DNA of 64,000 nt from JBBROS01 sp963752225 (GTDB taxonomy: Bacteria > Pseudomonadota > Alphaproteobacteria > Acetobacterales > Acetobacteraceae): positions 1 to 64,000 of the forward strand of contig CAVVXS010000005.1 in the NCBI GenBank assembly GCA_963752225.1, in the 5' to 3' direction. The stretch's first letter is position 1; the number at the start of each line of letters is the position of its first letter. This document shows, one piece after another, positions 24,559-33,277 of this stretch. Made by a program: the position numbers and the translations under genes. Below the pieces are notes generated by a model. That model did no database searches and was not told where the DNA came from. It worked only from the letters and a program-made list of their open reading frames with translations.

Positions 24559-25968
24559 TCAGAACGCGGTCTTGCTGCGGATCTCGCGCATGACCGTGAG
24601 CCACAGGATCTTGAGATCCAGGCCCACCGACCAGTTCTGGATGTAGTCCAGGTCGAAGCGCACGCGGTTGCGGAGCTGGTCCTCGGTCTTGGTTTCGCCG
24701 CGCCAGCCGTTGACTTGCGCCCAACCGGTGATGCCGGGTTTGACGCGATGGCGGACGGCGTATTGACGGACGACGTCGGCGAACAGCTTGTCGGCGGCCT
24801 TGGTGTTGGGCGCGTGCGGGCGCGGGCCGACCAGCGACATGTCGCCCTGCAGCACGTTCAGCAGCTGCGGCAGCTCGTCCACGCTGTAGCGGCGCAGGTA
24901 GTGGCCGAGCCGGGTGATGCGCGGGTCGTCGCGCGTGGTCTGCTTGTCGGCCAGCAGGTCCGTCATGTTGGTGTGCATGGTGCGGAACTTGAAGATGCTG
25001 AACATGCGGTTGTCGAAGCCCACCCGCGGCTGGCGGAACAGCACCGGGCCCGGGCTGTCGAGCTTGATCAGGAGCGCCACCAGCAGCAGCAGCGGTGCGA
25101 CGCACAGCAGGGCGGCGCCGCCGATCAGCCGGTCGAACGCGGCCTTCTTCACCGCCTGCCAGTCCTTGATCGGACGCTCGCCCACGCCGATCACCGGGTT
25201 CGGGCCGATGGCGGCGAACTGCCCGCCCTCGAACCGGAGCCCGGCGATGTCCACTGTCAGGAACAGGTCCACCACCAAGCTGCTCAATTGCTCGAGGATG
25301 TCGTTGATCCGGTCCACCGCGGTCAGCGGCATCGCGACCACGATCATGTCGATGCGCTCGTCCCGGCTCGCCTTCAGCAGCGCGTCGACGCCGCCGCGGA
25401 TCGGGAAATGCCGCAGATGCGGCGGAATGCGCGACGCCCGGTCCTCGTAGATCCCGGTCACGACATAGCTGTCGCGTTCGGCGGCCAGACGCTCGATGAA
25501 GGTTGCGCTGAATTCGTTCACGCCGACGATGGCGACGTGCTGCATCATGCGGCCGTTCTGCCGCCAACGCCGAACCAGCTGCCGCAAGGTGATGCGATGG
25601 GCGCCCAGCAGCACGGACCCGGAGGCCACGAACATGAACGGCCAGGCTCGCGACGGAAGCTCGTCACCGCGCAGCAGGAACAGGCTCACGATCACGGCGA
25701 CGCCGCCGGCGAGCAACGGCAGAATCAGCTGGACCAGGCTTTCCGACAGCTGCCCGAGGTTCCGCAGCGTGTAGCCGCCTCGGCGGCGGAGCACGAGGGA
25801 GGCGGCCGCGGCGCCAATGCCGGACGCGACCACCAGCTCGCCGGTCGGCACATGCCCGAAGGCAATGTGATAGAGCGAGGTGGATGCGAAGCCCGCCAGC
25901 AGCAGCAGCAGCAGGTCGATCGCCTGCACCAGCAGGACCAGGACCGGGCGGGAGATCGGTGCGCCCAC
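24559..25968 (-). CDS. Polyprenyl-phosphate glycosyl-1-phosphate transferase (WcaJ-type)
   Basis: 469 residues from GTG 25968. Four N-terminal membrane segments, a CoA-binding-like Rossmann region (HVAIVGVNEFSATFIERLAA), a fifth membrane segment, and the bacterial sugar-transferase domain with FKFRTMHTN, RRYSVDELPQLLNVL, DMSLVGPRP and RVKPGITGWAQVNG. The family puts a hexose-1-phosphate on undecaprenyl phosphate, the first step of exopolysaccharide synthesis. The start is uncertain. The frame stays open to about 26083, and the upstream stretch reads like protein (DGLATFLARTERPS). An AGGAGG at 26051-26046 has no ATG, GTG or TTG in frame at normal distance. No other polysaccharide genes are adjacent. 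Confidence 0.88.
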   Translation of the reverse strand: MGAPISRPVLVLLVQAIDLLLLLLAGFASTSLYHIAFGHVPTGELVVASGIGAAAASLVLRRRGGYTLRNLGQLSESLVQLILPLLAGGVAVIVSLFLLRGDELPSRAWPFMFVASGSVLLGAHRITLRQLVRRWRQNGRMMQHVAIVGVNEFSATFIERLAAERDSYVVTGIYEDRASRIPPHLRHFPIRGGVDALLKASRDERIDMIVVAMPLTAVDRINDILEQLSSLVVDLFLTVDIAGLRFEGGQFAAIGPNPVIGVGERPIKDWQAVKKAAFDRLIGGAALLCVAPLLLLVALLIKLDSPGPVLFRQPRVGFDNRMFSIFKFRTMHTNMTDLLADKQTTRDDPRITRLGHYLRRYSVDELPQLLNVLQGDMSLVGPRPHAPNTKAADKLFADVVRQYAVRHRVKPGITGWAQVNGWRGETKTEDQLRNRVRFDLDYIQNWSVGLDLKILWLTVMREIRSKTAF

Positions 25969-26223
25969 GGACGGGCGCTCCGTCCGCGCCAGGAAGGTGG
26001 CGAGGCCGTCGGGTCGCAGAACGGACGAAGAATCAGGAACGGCAGCCTCCTGTGGATCAGGCGACCGTATTGTGCCGAAAGTTCATACTCCTTTGACGAT
26101 TGGAAGAGTCAGAAACGGTTGGTTTGTGATCACCCGATGAAAGCCGCCCGGGCGCCTCACGGGATCGTTGACACGCCGTGACGCCGGCGGCAGCGTGCCG
26201 CTTCCCGATCAAAAGGACCTGCC

Positions 26224-27273
26224 ATGGCGCGCATCACTCGCCGGACCGTATTGAGCGCCGCGGCCTTGCTGGCCGGTGCCGGCCGCGGTGTCGCGGCGCC
26301 GCTCGACGACCTGATCGAGAAGGCCCGCAAGGAGGGCGCCGTCAACAGCGTCGGCATGCCGGACGACTGGGCCAACTGGGAAACAACCTGGAAGGACGTG
26401 ACCGCCAAGTACGGCCTGACGCATACCGACACCGACATGAGCAGCGCCGAGGAGCTGGCGAAGTTCGCCGCTGAGCGCGCCAATGCCACCGCCGACATCG
26501 GCGACGTCGGCTTCGAGTTCGGCGCGATCGCGGTCGAGCGCGGCCTCGCCGCCGCCTACAAACCGACCACCTGGGAGCAGGTGCCGGGCTGGGCCAAGGA
26601 CCCGGAGGGGCGCTGGGCGCTCGCCTATACCGGCACGATCGCCTTCGTGGTCGCGAAGGACCTGCCGAACCCGCCGAAATCCTGGTCCGACCTGCTGAAC
26701 GGCAGCTACAAGATAGCCTGCGGCGACGTCGGCAAGGCGGCGCAGGCGAACGCTGCCGTGCTCGCCTGCGCAATCGCCGCCGGCGGCAGCGAAACCAAGA
26801 TCGACCCCGCCATCGACCTGTTCGCCAAGCTCGCCAAGCAGAAGCGGCTGCTGACGATCAACGTGCTGCCGGCGAACATGGCGCGCGGCGAAATCCAGGT
26901 TGGCCTGGTGTGGGACTTCAACGGCCTCAGCTACCGCGACAAGGTGGGCGGCGACCGGTTCTCGGTCGTGATCCCGTCGGACGGGTCGGTGACCAGCGGC
27001 TACACCACCGTCATCAACAAGTTCGCCAAGAACCCGAATGCGGCCATGCTGGTCCGCGAGTTCATCTTCAGCGACCAGGGGCAGGTGAACCTGGCCGAGG
27101 GCTATGCGCGGCCGATCCGGGTGGACCACGTCACGTTGCCGGCGTCGGCGAAGGCGAAGCTGCTGCCGGCCGAGCAATACGCCAAGGCGCGACCGATTGA
27201 TCCGCAGGCTTGGAGCGCCGGCGCCAAACGGGTGCCCGCCTTGTGGCAGGAGCGGGTACTGACGGAGATGTAG
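26224..27273 (+). CDS. ABC importer substrate-binding protein, substrate unknown
   Basis: 349 residues. A twin-arginine-like signal (ITRRTVLSAAALLAGAGRG) leads to a periplasmic type 2 binding protein of the extracellular solute-binding family 1/6, related to iron(III), polyamine and phosphonate binders (PKSWSDLLNGSYKIACGDVG; VIPSDGSVTSGYTTVINKFA; LVREFIFSDQGQVNLAEGYA). AAGGA lies six bases before ATG. The stop is 10 bases before the permease gene. No ligand residues could be assigned with confidence, so the substrate is left open. Confidence 0.85.
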   Translation: MARITRRTVLSAAALLAGAGRGVAAPLDDLIEKARKEGAVNSVGMPDDWANWETTWKDVTAKYGLTHTDTDMSSAEELAKFAAERANATADIGDVGFEFGAIAVERGLAAAYKPTTWEQVPGWAKDPEGRWALAYTGTIAFVVAKDLPNPPKSWSDLLNGSYKIACGDVGKAAQANAAVLACAIAAGGSETKIDPAIDLFAKLAKQKRLLTINVLPANMARGEIQVGLVWDFNGLSYRDKVGGDRFSVVIPSDGSVTSGYTTVINKFAKNPNAAMLVREFIFSDQGQVNLAEGYARPIRVDHVTLPASAKAKLLPAEQYAKARPIDPQAWSAGAKRVPALWQERVLTEM

Positions 27274-27283
27274 GCCGCGGCCG

Positions 27284-28102
27284 ATGGACCGGCGCCTCCT
27301 GGCGCTCTGGGCGGCGCCGTTCATCGCCGCCGTGCTGATGTTCCAGATCCTGCCGGCCGGCTCCGTGCTGCTCGGCAGCCTCGTCAGCGGCGGCGAGTGG
27401 TCGCTGGCCAACTACGCCACCTTGTTCGGCAGCCGCTTCTACCGCGGCGCGTTCACCACCAGCCTGTCGGTTTCGCTGCTCACCAGCGCCATCGGCATGG
27501 CGGTCGGGGTGCCGCTCGCCTTTGCGCTGCATCGCCGCTCGGCCCCGGTGCAGCGGCGGTTCATCACCCTGTTCAACGTCGCTTCCAATTTCGTCGGCGT
27601 GCCGCTGGCGCTCGCCTTCACCATCCTGGCCGGGGTCAACGGCGTCGTCACCCTGCTGCTGACGCGGTCTGGGCTGGTGCAGGGTTTCAACATCTACTCG
27701 CTGCAGGGCCTGGTGCTCGTCTACGCCTACTTCCAGGTGCCGTTCGCCGTGCTGGTGGTGTTCCCGAGCCTCGGCGTGCTGACGGCCGACCTGTCCGAGC
27801 AGGCTCGGCTGATGGACGCGTCCCGGCTGACCTTCTGGCTGCGCATCGGACTGCCGGTGCTGGCGCCGAGCCTGGTCGGGACGTTCATCCTGCTGTTTGC
27901 CAACGCAATGGGCACGTATGCCACTGCCTACGCGCTGATCGGCGGCGGCGCCAACCTGGTCACCATCCGCATCGGAGAGCTGGTGGCGGGCGACGTGTTC
28001 ACCGACCCGAATCTCGCCAATGCGCTCGCTGTGCTGCTCGTCGGGTTGCTGCTGCTACCGATCCTGGTGAACCAACTCCTGCTGCGTCACAGAAGTGACT
28101 GA
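27284..28102 (+). CDS. ABC importer permease 1
   Basis: 272 residues with six membrane spans and the binding-protein-dependent permease loop (EQARLMDASRLTFWLRIGLPVLAPSL, the EAA-type motif with a conserved Gly). It forms the inner-membrane channel with the next gene. The last eight bases overlap the start of permease 2. Confidence 0.9.
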   Translation: MDRRLLALWAAPFIAAVLMFQILPAGSVLLGSLVSGGEWSLANYATLFGSRFYRGAFTTSLSVSLLTSAIGMAVGVPLAFALHRRSAPVQRRFITLFNVASNFVGVPLALAFTILAGVNGVVTLLLTRSGLVQGFNIYSLQGLVLVYAYFQVPFAVLVVFPSLGVLTADLSEQARLMDASRLTFWLRIGLPVLAPSLVGTFILLFANAMGTYATAYALIGGGANLVTIRIGELVAGDVFTDPNLANALAVLLVGLLLLPILVNQLLLRHRSD

Positions 28103-28940
28103 ACCGATTGCGGGTCCGGGGGCGCTCGCCCCCGGCGGGTCAAGGGCGGCGCCCTTGCCGCTGACAACGGATCACATCCTGATCGGCGGCGTGTCGCTCC
28201 TGCTGCTGCTGCCGGTGATCGCGGTCGCGCTCAGCGCGCTGGCCACCGATTGGTACTCGGGCCTGCTGCCCGCCGGACTGACGCTGCGCTGGTTTGCCGC
28301 GGTGCTGTCGGAGCCGGCGTTCCAGTCGGCGCTCGGCCGCTCGTTGTTCATCGGCGCCGGGTCGGTCGTGTTGCAGCTGGTGATCTCGGTGCCCGCCGTG
28401 CTGGCGGCGCATTGCGCCTTGCCGTGGCTCGACCGCTGGATGGAGCGGCTGGTGATCCTGCCCTATGCGCTGCCGCAAGTGGTGCTAGTGGTCGGCCTGC
28501 TGCAGATCTACGCCGCGCCGCCGCTGGTGCTGATCGGCACGCCATGGATCCTGCTGCTGGCCTATCTGCCGCTCGCGTTCCCGCTGCTGTATCTGCCGCT
28601 CAAGAACAATTTGCGGGCCTTGCCGGTGGCGGACCTGCTGGATGCGGGCCGCCTGGTCGGAGCCTCGGCCCCGGTGATCGCGTTGCGGGTCATCCTGCCC
28701 TGCGTGCGCTCCGGACTGGTGGTCGGCTTGTCGCTGGTGTTCGCGCTGGCGTTCGCCGAGTTCGTGTTCGCCAACATGTTGGTGGGCGGCGGCTTCCAGA
28801 CGCTCGCGATCTACCTGTTCGGACAGCGGCAAAAGATCGGCCAGGTCACCGCCGTGATCGTGGTGATCTATTTTGCCGTGATGTGGCTGGCGACCGCCGT
28901 CGCGCTCGCCGTGTTGCGCAGCCGAGACCCGGCCGCGTGA
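28095..28940 (+). CDS. ABC importer permease 2, N-terminus encoded by a palindromic element
   Basis: 281 residues, six membrane spans, EAA-type loop at ADLLDAGRLVGASAPVIALR. GTG 28095 overlaps permease 1. The first 21 residues (TEPIAGPGALAPGGSRAAPL) are not typical of permeases. They are encoded by a 48-base double-hairpin element (28110-28157) found elsewhere in the window. The hydrophobic protein proper begins at about residue 27 (HILIGGVSLLLLLPVIAVAL). The stop overlaps the ATPase gene by four bases. Confidence 0.88.
   Translation: MTEPIAGPGALAPGGSRAAPLPLTTDHILIGGVSLLLLLPVIAVALSALATDWYSGLLPAGLTLRWFAAVLSEPAFQSALGRSLFIGAGSVVLQLVISVPAVLAAHCALPWLDRWMERLVILPYALPQVVLVVGLLQIYAAPPLVLIGTPWILLLAYLPLAFPLLYLPLKNNLRALPVADLLDAGRLVGASAPVIALRVILPCVRSGLVVGLSLVFALAFAEFVFANMLVGGGFQTLAIYLFGQRQKIGQVTAVIVVIYFAVMWLATAVALAVLRSRDPAA
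28110..28157 (-). repeat. Double-hairpin intergenic element, copy A, inside permease 2
   Basis: On the minus strand: CAAGGGC-GCC-GCCCTTG, spacer ACCCGC, then CCGGGGGC-GAGC-GCCCCCGG and ACCCGC. 48 bases, a multiple of three, read in frame as the start of permease 2. Confidence 0.85.
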
Positions 28941-29953
28941 GCTTCGTTGTGGTGCGCGGCTTTGCCAAATCGTACGGGGCAACGCGGGTGTTCGCGGACG
29001 TCGACCTGGACGTGGTGGAGGGCAGCATGTGCATCCTGCTGGGCCCCTCCGGCTGCGGCAAGACCACCTTGCTGCGTTCGATTGCCGGGCTGGTGCAGCC
29101 CGATGCCGGCCGGGTGTCGATCGGCGGGGAGGACGTGACGATGCTGCCGGCCGAGCGCCGCGGCGTCGCCATGACGTTCCAGAACTACGCCCTGTTTCCC
29201 AACATGACGGTGCGGCAGAACCTCGCATTCGGATTGCAGCAGCAGCGGCTGCCGCGCCGGGCGATTGCCGATAAGGTGGACGGGGCTTTGGCGATGATGG
29301 AGCTCGGACCTCGCGCCGACGCCCGGCCGCACGCCCTGTCCGGCGGGCAGAAGCAGCGGGTCGCCCTCGCCCGCGCGCTGGTGCTGGAGCCGCGCCTGCT
29401 GTTGCTGGACGAGCCGTTGTCGGCGCTCGACGCGCAGATCCGCAAGCGGCTGCGCGACGAGCTGAAACGGCTGCAGCGCGATACCGGCTTCACCGGCATC
29501 CTGGTGACGCATGACCAGGAGGAGGCGCTGATCCTGGGCGACCAGGTCGCGGTGATGTCGGCCGGCCGGATCGTGCAGGCGGCGACCGCGCGCGAGGTCT
29601 ATGACCGGCCGGCGACGCGGTTCGTGGCCGGGTTCATCGGCGACTTCAACCTGCTCGAGCCCGAGGCGGTGCAGCGCGTGTTCGGCGTCGCCGCGCCCGG
29701 GGCTTGGGCGCTGCACCCGGAGGCGTTCGACCTCCTCACGAGCGACGCCGTCGCAGCCCCGGGTGGTTTGCGCACGGACGCCATGGTGGTCGACGTGCGG
29801 GTCGGCGGCCCGGTGTTGCGCTACCTGGTGCAGGCGCACGGCGTCGAGCTGAAGGTGGACGTGCTCAACCGCGCCACCGTCCAGATTTTGCCGGCCGGCA
29901 GCGCGGTCACGCTGCGGCTTGATCCCGACCAGGTTCGTCCGCTGGCGGATTGA
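28937..29953 (+). CDS. ABC importer ATP-binding protein
   Basis: 338 residues from GTG 28937, overlapping the permease stop by GTGA. Walker A GPSGCGKTTLL, Q-loop FQNYALFPNMT, signature LSGGQKQRVALARAL, Walker B LLLDEPLSALD, and the switch His in LVTHDQEEA. The C-terminal 100 residues form a TOBE-like domain as in MalK/PotA-type ATPases. It completes a canonical four-gene importer (binding protein, two permeases, ATPase). Confidence 0.93.
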   Translation: MSFVVVRGFAKSYGATRVFADVDLDVVEGSMCILLGPSGCGKTTLLRSIAGLVQPDAGRVSIGGEDVTMLPAERRGVAMTFQNYALFPNMTVRQNLAFGLQQQRLPRRAIADKVDGALAMMELGPRADARPHALSGGQKQRVALARALVLEPRLLLLDEPLSALDAQIRKRLRDELKRLQRDTGFTGILVTHDQEEALILGDQVAVMSAGRIVQAATAREVYDRPATRFVAGFIGDFNLLEPEAVQRVFGVAAPGAWALHPEAFDLLTSDAVAAPGGLRTDAMVVDVRVGGPVLRYLVQAHGVELKVDVLNRATVQILPAGSAVTLRLDPDQVRPLAD

Positions 29954-30045
29954 CGCCTCGGTCCGGTCGTTCCGTTGACCGCCGCACCTGAACCCGCCAA
30001 GCTTTGTTCAACCGATGCGCGTCGTTATCGGGTGGAGGGGTGGCG

Positions 30046-31122
30046 ATGACCATGCGCTTACACGGGATGCGGGCCATGGCGGCGGGGCTGATGGCACTGG
30101 CGACCTGGCCGCTGGCTGCGGCCGAGTTCCCGACGCCAAAGCAAGCCGACTGGACGGCACGCGAGTTTCGCTTCCACACGGGCGAGGTGATGCCGGAACT
30201 GCGGGTCCACTACACCACTGTCGGCGAGCCGTCCGGCCAGCCGGTGCTGGTGCTGCATGGCACGGGCGGCACCGGCCCCGGTCTGCTGACGCCCGGCTTC
30301 GGCGGTGAGCTGTTCGGGCCCGGCCAACCGCTCGACGCCTCCAAATATTACGTCATCCTTCCCGACGCGATCGGCGCCGGCAAATCGAGCAAGCCGTCGG
30401 ATGGAATGCGCGCGAAGTTCCCGCACTATGACTACGCCGACATGGTCGAGGCGCAGTATCGCCTGGTCACCGAGGGGCTCGGGCTGAAGCGGCTGCATCT
30501 CGTGCTCGGCTATTCGATGGGCGGGATGGAGACTTGGGTGTGGGGCGAGGCGCATCCAGACTTCATGGACGGGCTGGTGCCGATGGCGTCGCAGCCGACG
30601 CCGATGGCGGCACGCAATTGGATGCTGCGCCGGTTGCTGATCGAAAGCATTCGACAGGATCCGGAGTATCAGGGCGGCAACTACAAAACCCAGCCGAGCT
30701 CGCTGCGGCTGGCGAGCGCGATGTTCGGGGTGGCAACCAACGGCGGCACGCTGGCGCTGCAAGCGCGCGGCGACACCCATGCCAAGGCGGACAAGTATGT
30801 CGATGACCTGCTCGCCGCGACGCCGCCGGGGGACGCCAACGACTTCATCTGGCAGTGGAACGCCTCGGCCGACTACGATCCGCAGCCCGGCCTCGGCAAG
30901 ATCGCCGCGCCATTGCTGCTGATCAACTCGGCCGATGACGAGCGCAACCCGCCCGAAACCGGTGTCACGGAACGGGCGATGCAGGAGGTGAAACACGGAC
31001 AGCTTTATATCGTGCCGGGCAGCGCCGAAACGGCCGGCCACGGGACGCTCGCCGCCGCCAAACTCTGGGCCCCGCGCCTGAATGAATTCTTCCAGTCGCT
31101 CCCGCACCGCCCGCCGTCCTAA
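30046..31122 (+). CDS. Exported alpha/beta hydrolase of the homoserine O-acetyltransferase-like family
   Basis: 358 residues from ATG 30046, which has GTGGAGGGG upstream; ATG 30004 is less likely. A signal peptide (AGLMALATWPLAAAE) precedes an alpha/beta hydrolase fold. The nucleophile elbow is LGYSMGGMETWV, an Asp lies in INSADDERNPPE and a His in TAGHGT. VLVLHGTGGTGPG supplies the oxyanion region. The sequence is closest in style to MetX-like acyltransferases, but the signal peptide suggests a periplasmic hydrolase rather than methionine synthesis. It lies 92 bases after the ATPase gene and could belong to the same transcript. Confidence 0.8.
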   Translation: MTMRLHGMRAMAAGLMALATWPLAAAEFPTPKQADWTAREFRFHTGEVMPELRVHYTTVGEPSGQPVLVLHGTGGTGPGLLTPGFGGELFGPGQPLDASKYYVILPDAIGAGKSSKPSDGMRAKFPHYDYADMVEAQYRLVTEGLGLKRLHLVLGYSMGGMETWVWGEAHPDFMDGLVPMASQPTPMAARNWMLRRLLIESIRQDPEYQGGNYKTQPSSLRLASAMFGVATNGGTLALQARGDTHAKADKYVDDLLAATPPGDANDFIWQWNASADYDPQPGLGKIAAPLLLINSADDERNPPETGVTERAMQEVKHGQLYIVPGSAETAGHGTLAAAKLWAPRLNEFFQSLPHRPPS

Positions 31123-31126
31123 GTCA

Positions 31127-31155
31127 GGCGGGACTGGGGCCGCCGGCCCCAGTCT
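31127..31155. repeat. Partial double-hairpin element, copy B
   Basis: Only the second stem is kept: ACTGGGGCC-GCC-GGCCCCAGT. It lies between two convergent genes (31122 and 31176) and may serve as a two-way terminator. Confidence 0.7.
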
Positions 31156-31175
31156 TTGATGCGTTTATGGGCGTC

Positions 31176-32480
31176 TCATTTCCGCCGCGCCGCCATCCGG
31201 TCCTGCGTCGACATCCAGGCGAACACCGCCGGCATGAACCAGGGCTTGCCGTTGAACAGCGGCACCGCGGCCGGCGGTCGCCGGTCCAGCGCCGACCGTC
31301 CACCCTCGGCATCTCCCAAAATCTGCAGCGCCGCCTTCTGCCCGGCCCAACGCGCCCAGACCGTGCCGCTGCCGCAATACCCGGCCGCGTAGCGCTTGCC
31401 GCCACGGGCGAAGATGCGCGGGATCATGTCGCGGTTCATCGCCACGTGGCCGAACCAGCTCCGGTCGATCGCGACGTCGTCCAGCACCGGGAAGATGTCC
31501 ACCATGGCCCGGCGCAGCGCTTCGGTCGGCCAAGCCGGGTCGCCGCTGATGGTGCCGTCGCGGCCGCCGAACAGGATGCGGGTGCCGTCCGGGCTCGGCC
31601 GGTAGTAGTAATGCAACTGCCGTGTCTCGCTGCACATCATCCGCCGCGGCATCAGCTCGCCCATCAGGTTCGGCGACAGCGGCGCGGTGGCGATGATACG
31701 GCTGCGGACCGGCACCAGCCGGCGCCGCAGCCAGCGGTCGGAGTGGTCGGTGTAGCCGTTGGTGCAGGTCAACACGTCGCGCGCCGTGACCGTGCCGCGC
31801 GCGGTAGCGACGGACCAGCCGTCGCCCGCGGGCTTCACTGCCGTCACCGCCGTCTCGCCATGCACCACCGCGCCGGCCGCGAGTGCCACCCGCAGCATCC
31901 CGGCGTGCAGCTTGGCCGGATCGAGGCCGCCGATATCCATCCGCACGGCGCCGCCGTGATAGGTGTCGGTCCCGAGGAACTGGCGCTGCTCGGCGCGGGG
32001 CACCGCGAATGCCTCGATGCCGAGCGTCTGGTGCAGCCGCTCCGCTTCGCGCGCGAGCCGGTCGTAGTCGGTGCGGGCGAAGGCGCCGGCGAAGCGGCCG
32101 ACGAGGGCGAAGTCGCACTCGATATTTTCTTCGGCGATGAACCGGTAGAGGTCGTCGCGCGCCACCTTGCCTTCCGCCATGATGGCGTCCGCGTCGGGCT
32201 TGCCGAAGCGCTTGCCGAGCTCGGCGTGGGACGGGCGCAGATTGCCGCTGGTGATGCCGCCGTTGCGGGTCGACGCGCCTTCGCCGGGCCGCTGCTTGTC
32301 GAACACCTGCACGGAACGGCCGGCGCGGGCCAGGGTGATCGCTGCCGACAGCCCGGTGTAGCCGGCGCCGACGATCACGACGTCGCATGCCGGGTCGACC
32401 GGGCGCCGGGCCACGGTGGTCAGCGGGGCGGCCTGCCACCAATAGGCCTCGTTGGACGGTCTTGTCCCAGCAGCTTGCAT
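31176..32480 (-). CDS. FAD-dependent amine oxidase-like oxidoreductase
   Basis: 434 residues. The DAO/GlpD-type FAD fold begins CDVVIVGAGYTGLSAAITLA, with the dinucleotide-binding glycines, and VFDKQRPGEGASTRNGGITS follows, as in gamma-glutamylputrescine oxidases. The C-terminus (ARGGKRYAAGYCGSGTVWAR) fits the FAD-closing segment. The family oxidises secondary or primary amines with release of hydrogen peroxide. ATG 32480 is chosen by the position of the GxGxxG motif. It is convergent to the hydrolase gene, so functional linkage with the ABC importer is only a guess. Confidence 0.85.
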   Translation of the reverse strand: MQAAGTRPSNEAYWWQAAPLTTVARRPVDPACDVVIVGAGYTGLSAAITLARAGRSVQVFDKQRPGEGASTRNGGITSGNLRPSHAELGKRFGKPDADAIMAEGKVARDDLYRFIAEENIECDFALVGRFAGAFARTDYDRLAREAERLHQTLGIEAFAVPRAEQRQFLGTDTYHGGAVRMDIGGLDPAKLHAGMLRVALAAGAVVHGETAVTAVKPAGDGWSVATARGTVTARDVLTCTNGYTDHSDRWLRRRLVPVRSRIIATAPLSPNLMGELMPRRMMCSETRQLHYYYRPSPDGTRILFGGRDGTISGDPAWPTEALRRAMVDIFPVLDDVAIDRSWFGHVAMNRDMIPRIFARGGKRYAAGYCGSGTVWARWAGQKAALQILGDAEGGRSALDRRPPAAVPLFNGKPWFMPAVFAWMSTQDRMAARRK

Positions 32481-32618
32481 CGATCGGTATCCGGTTGCAG
32501 TCGGCACAACCAACCATGGGGCAGGCGCGCTGCCAAGTTCATGTGAGCCGAAGCGCGAGGGGTCGTGCAGGGTCGCCGGATCGGTTAGAACCGCCCCAGT
32601 CACAACCGAAAGCGCGCC

Positions 32619-33215
32619 ATGACCACCATAGGCAACCGCACCTCCGAGCATGAGATCGACCCGATGTTCCTCGAGCGCTGGTCGCCGCGCGCGTTCACTG
32701 GCGAGGCGATCCCGGAAGGCGAGCTGATGTCGATCCTGGAGGCCGCCCGCTGGGCGCCGAGCTCCTACAACTCGCAGCCCTGGCGCATGGTCTGGGCCCG
32801 GCGCGACACGCCGCACTGGGCGCCGATGCTGAGCCTGCTGATCGAGTTCAACCAGAGCTGGGCCAAGGACGCCGCGGCGCTCGTGGTCATCGCGTCGAGC
32901 TCCACCATGATCCCGCCGGGCAAGACCGACCCGGTGCCGTCGCACAGCCATTCGTTCGATGCCGGCTCCGCCTGGGCCAGTCTGTCGTTCCAGGCGCTCA
33001 AGATGGGCTGGCACACGCACGGCATGGTGGGCTTCGACATGGAGCGGGCTTTCGCCGAGCTGGGCTTCCCGGCCGGGCACCGGGTCGAGGCGGCGATCGC
33101 CATCGGGCGCAAGGGGGACCGGTCGAGCTTGCCGGAACAGATGGCGGCGCGCGAGGAGCCTAGCCCGCGCAAGCCGCTGGCGGAGACGATGTTCGAGGGG
33201 CGGTTCAAGGGTTAG
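32619..33215 (+). CDS. Nitroreductase-family oxidoreductase
   Basis: 198 residues, FMN-binding nitroreductase fold: ERWSPRAFTGEAI at the N-terminus, EAARWAPSSYNSQPWR (FMN phosphate and ring contacts), GSAWASLSFQALKMGWHTH, and a C-terminal AIGRKGD segment. The family reduces nitroaromatics, quinones or related compounds using NAD(P)H. It is divergent from the FAD oxidoreductase with a 138-base gap. The immediate 3' side is a double-hairpin element. Physiological substrate not assignable. Confidence 0.87.
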   Translation: MTTIGNRTSEHEIDPMFLERWSPRAFTGEAIPEGELMSILEAARWAPSSYNSQPWRMVWARRDTPHWAPMLSLLIEFNQSWAKDAAALVVIASSSTMIPPGKTDPVPSHSHSFDAGSAWASLSFQALKMGWHTHGMVGFDMERAFAELGFPAGHRVEAAIAIGRKGDRSSLPEQMAAREEPSPRKPLAETMFEGRFKG

Positions 33216-33277
33216 GCGAGGGCTCTGCCCTCGACCCGCTGGGGCCGGCGGCCCCAGACCCGCTGAACTCAGCGGGT
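33216..33277. repeat. Double-hairpin element, copy C, with a third stem
   Basis: CGAGGGC-TCT-GCCCTCG, spacer ACCCGC, CTGGGGCC-GGC-GGCCCCAG, then ACCCGCT-GAACTC-AGCGGGT, which overlaps the last codons of hbd. It separates convergent nitroreductase and hbd genes and probably terminates both. Confidence 0.8.

Noticed and set aside
26100..26223. Leader of the ABC importer operon considered as a riboswitch
   Set aside because: No conserved core of a known riboswitch class was recognised and the pairing is not distinctive.
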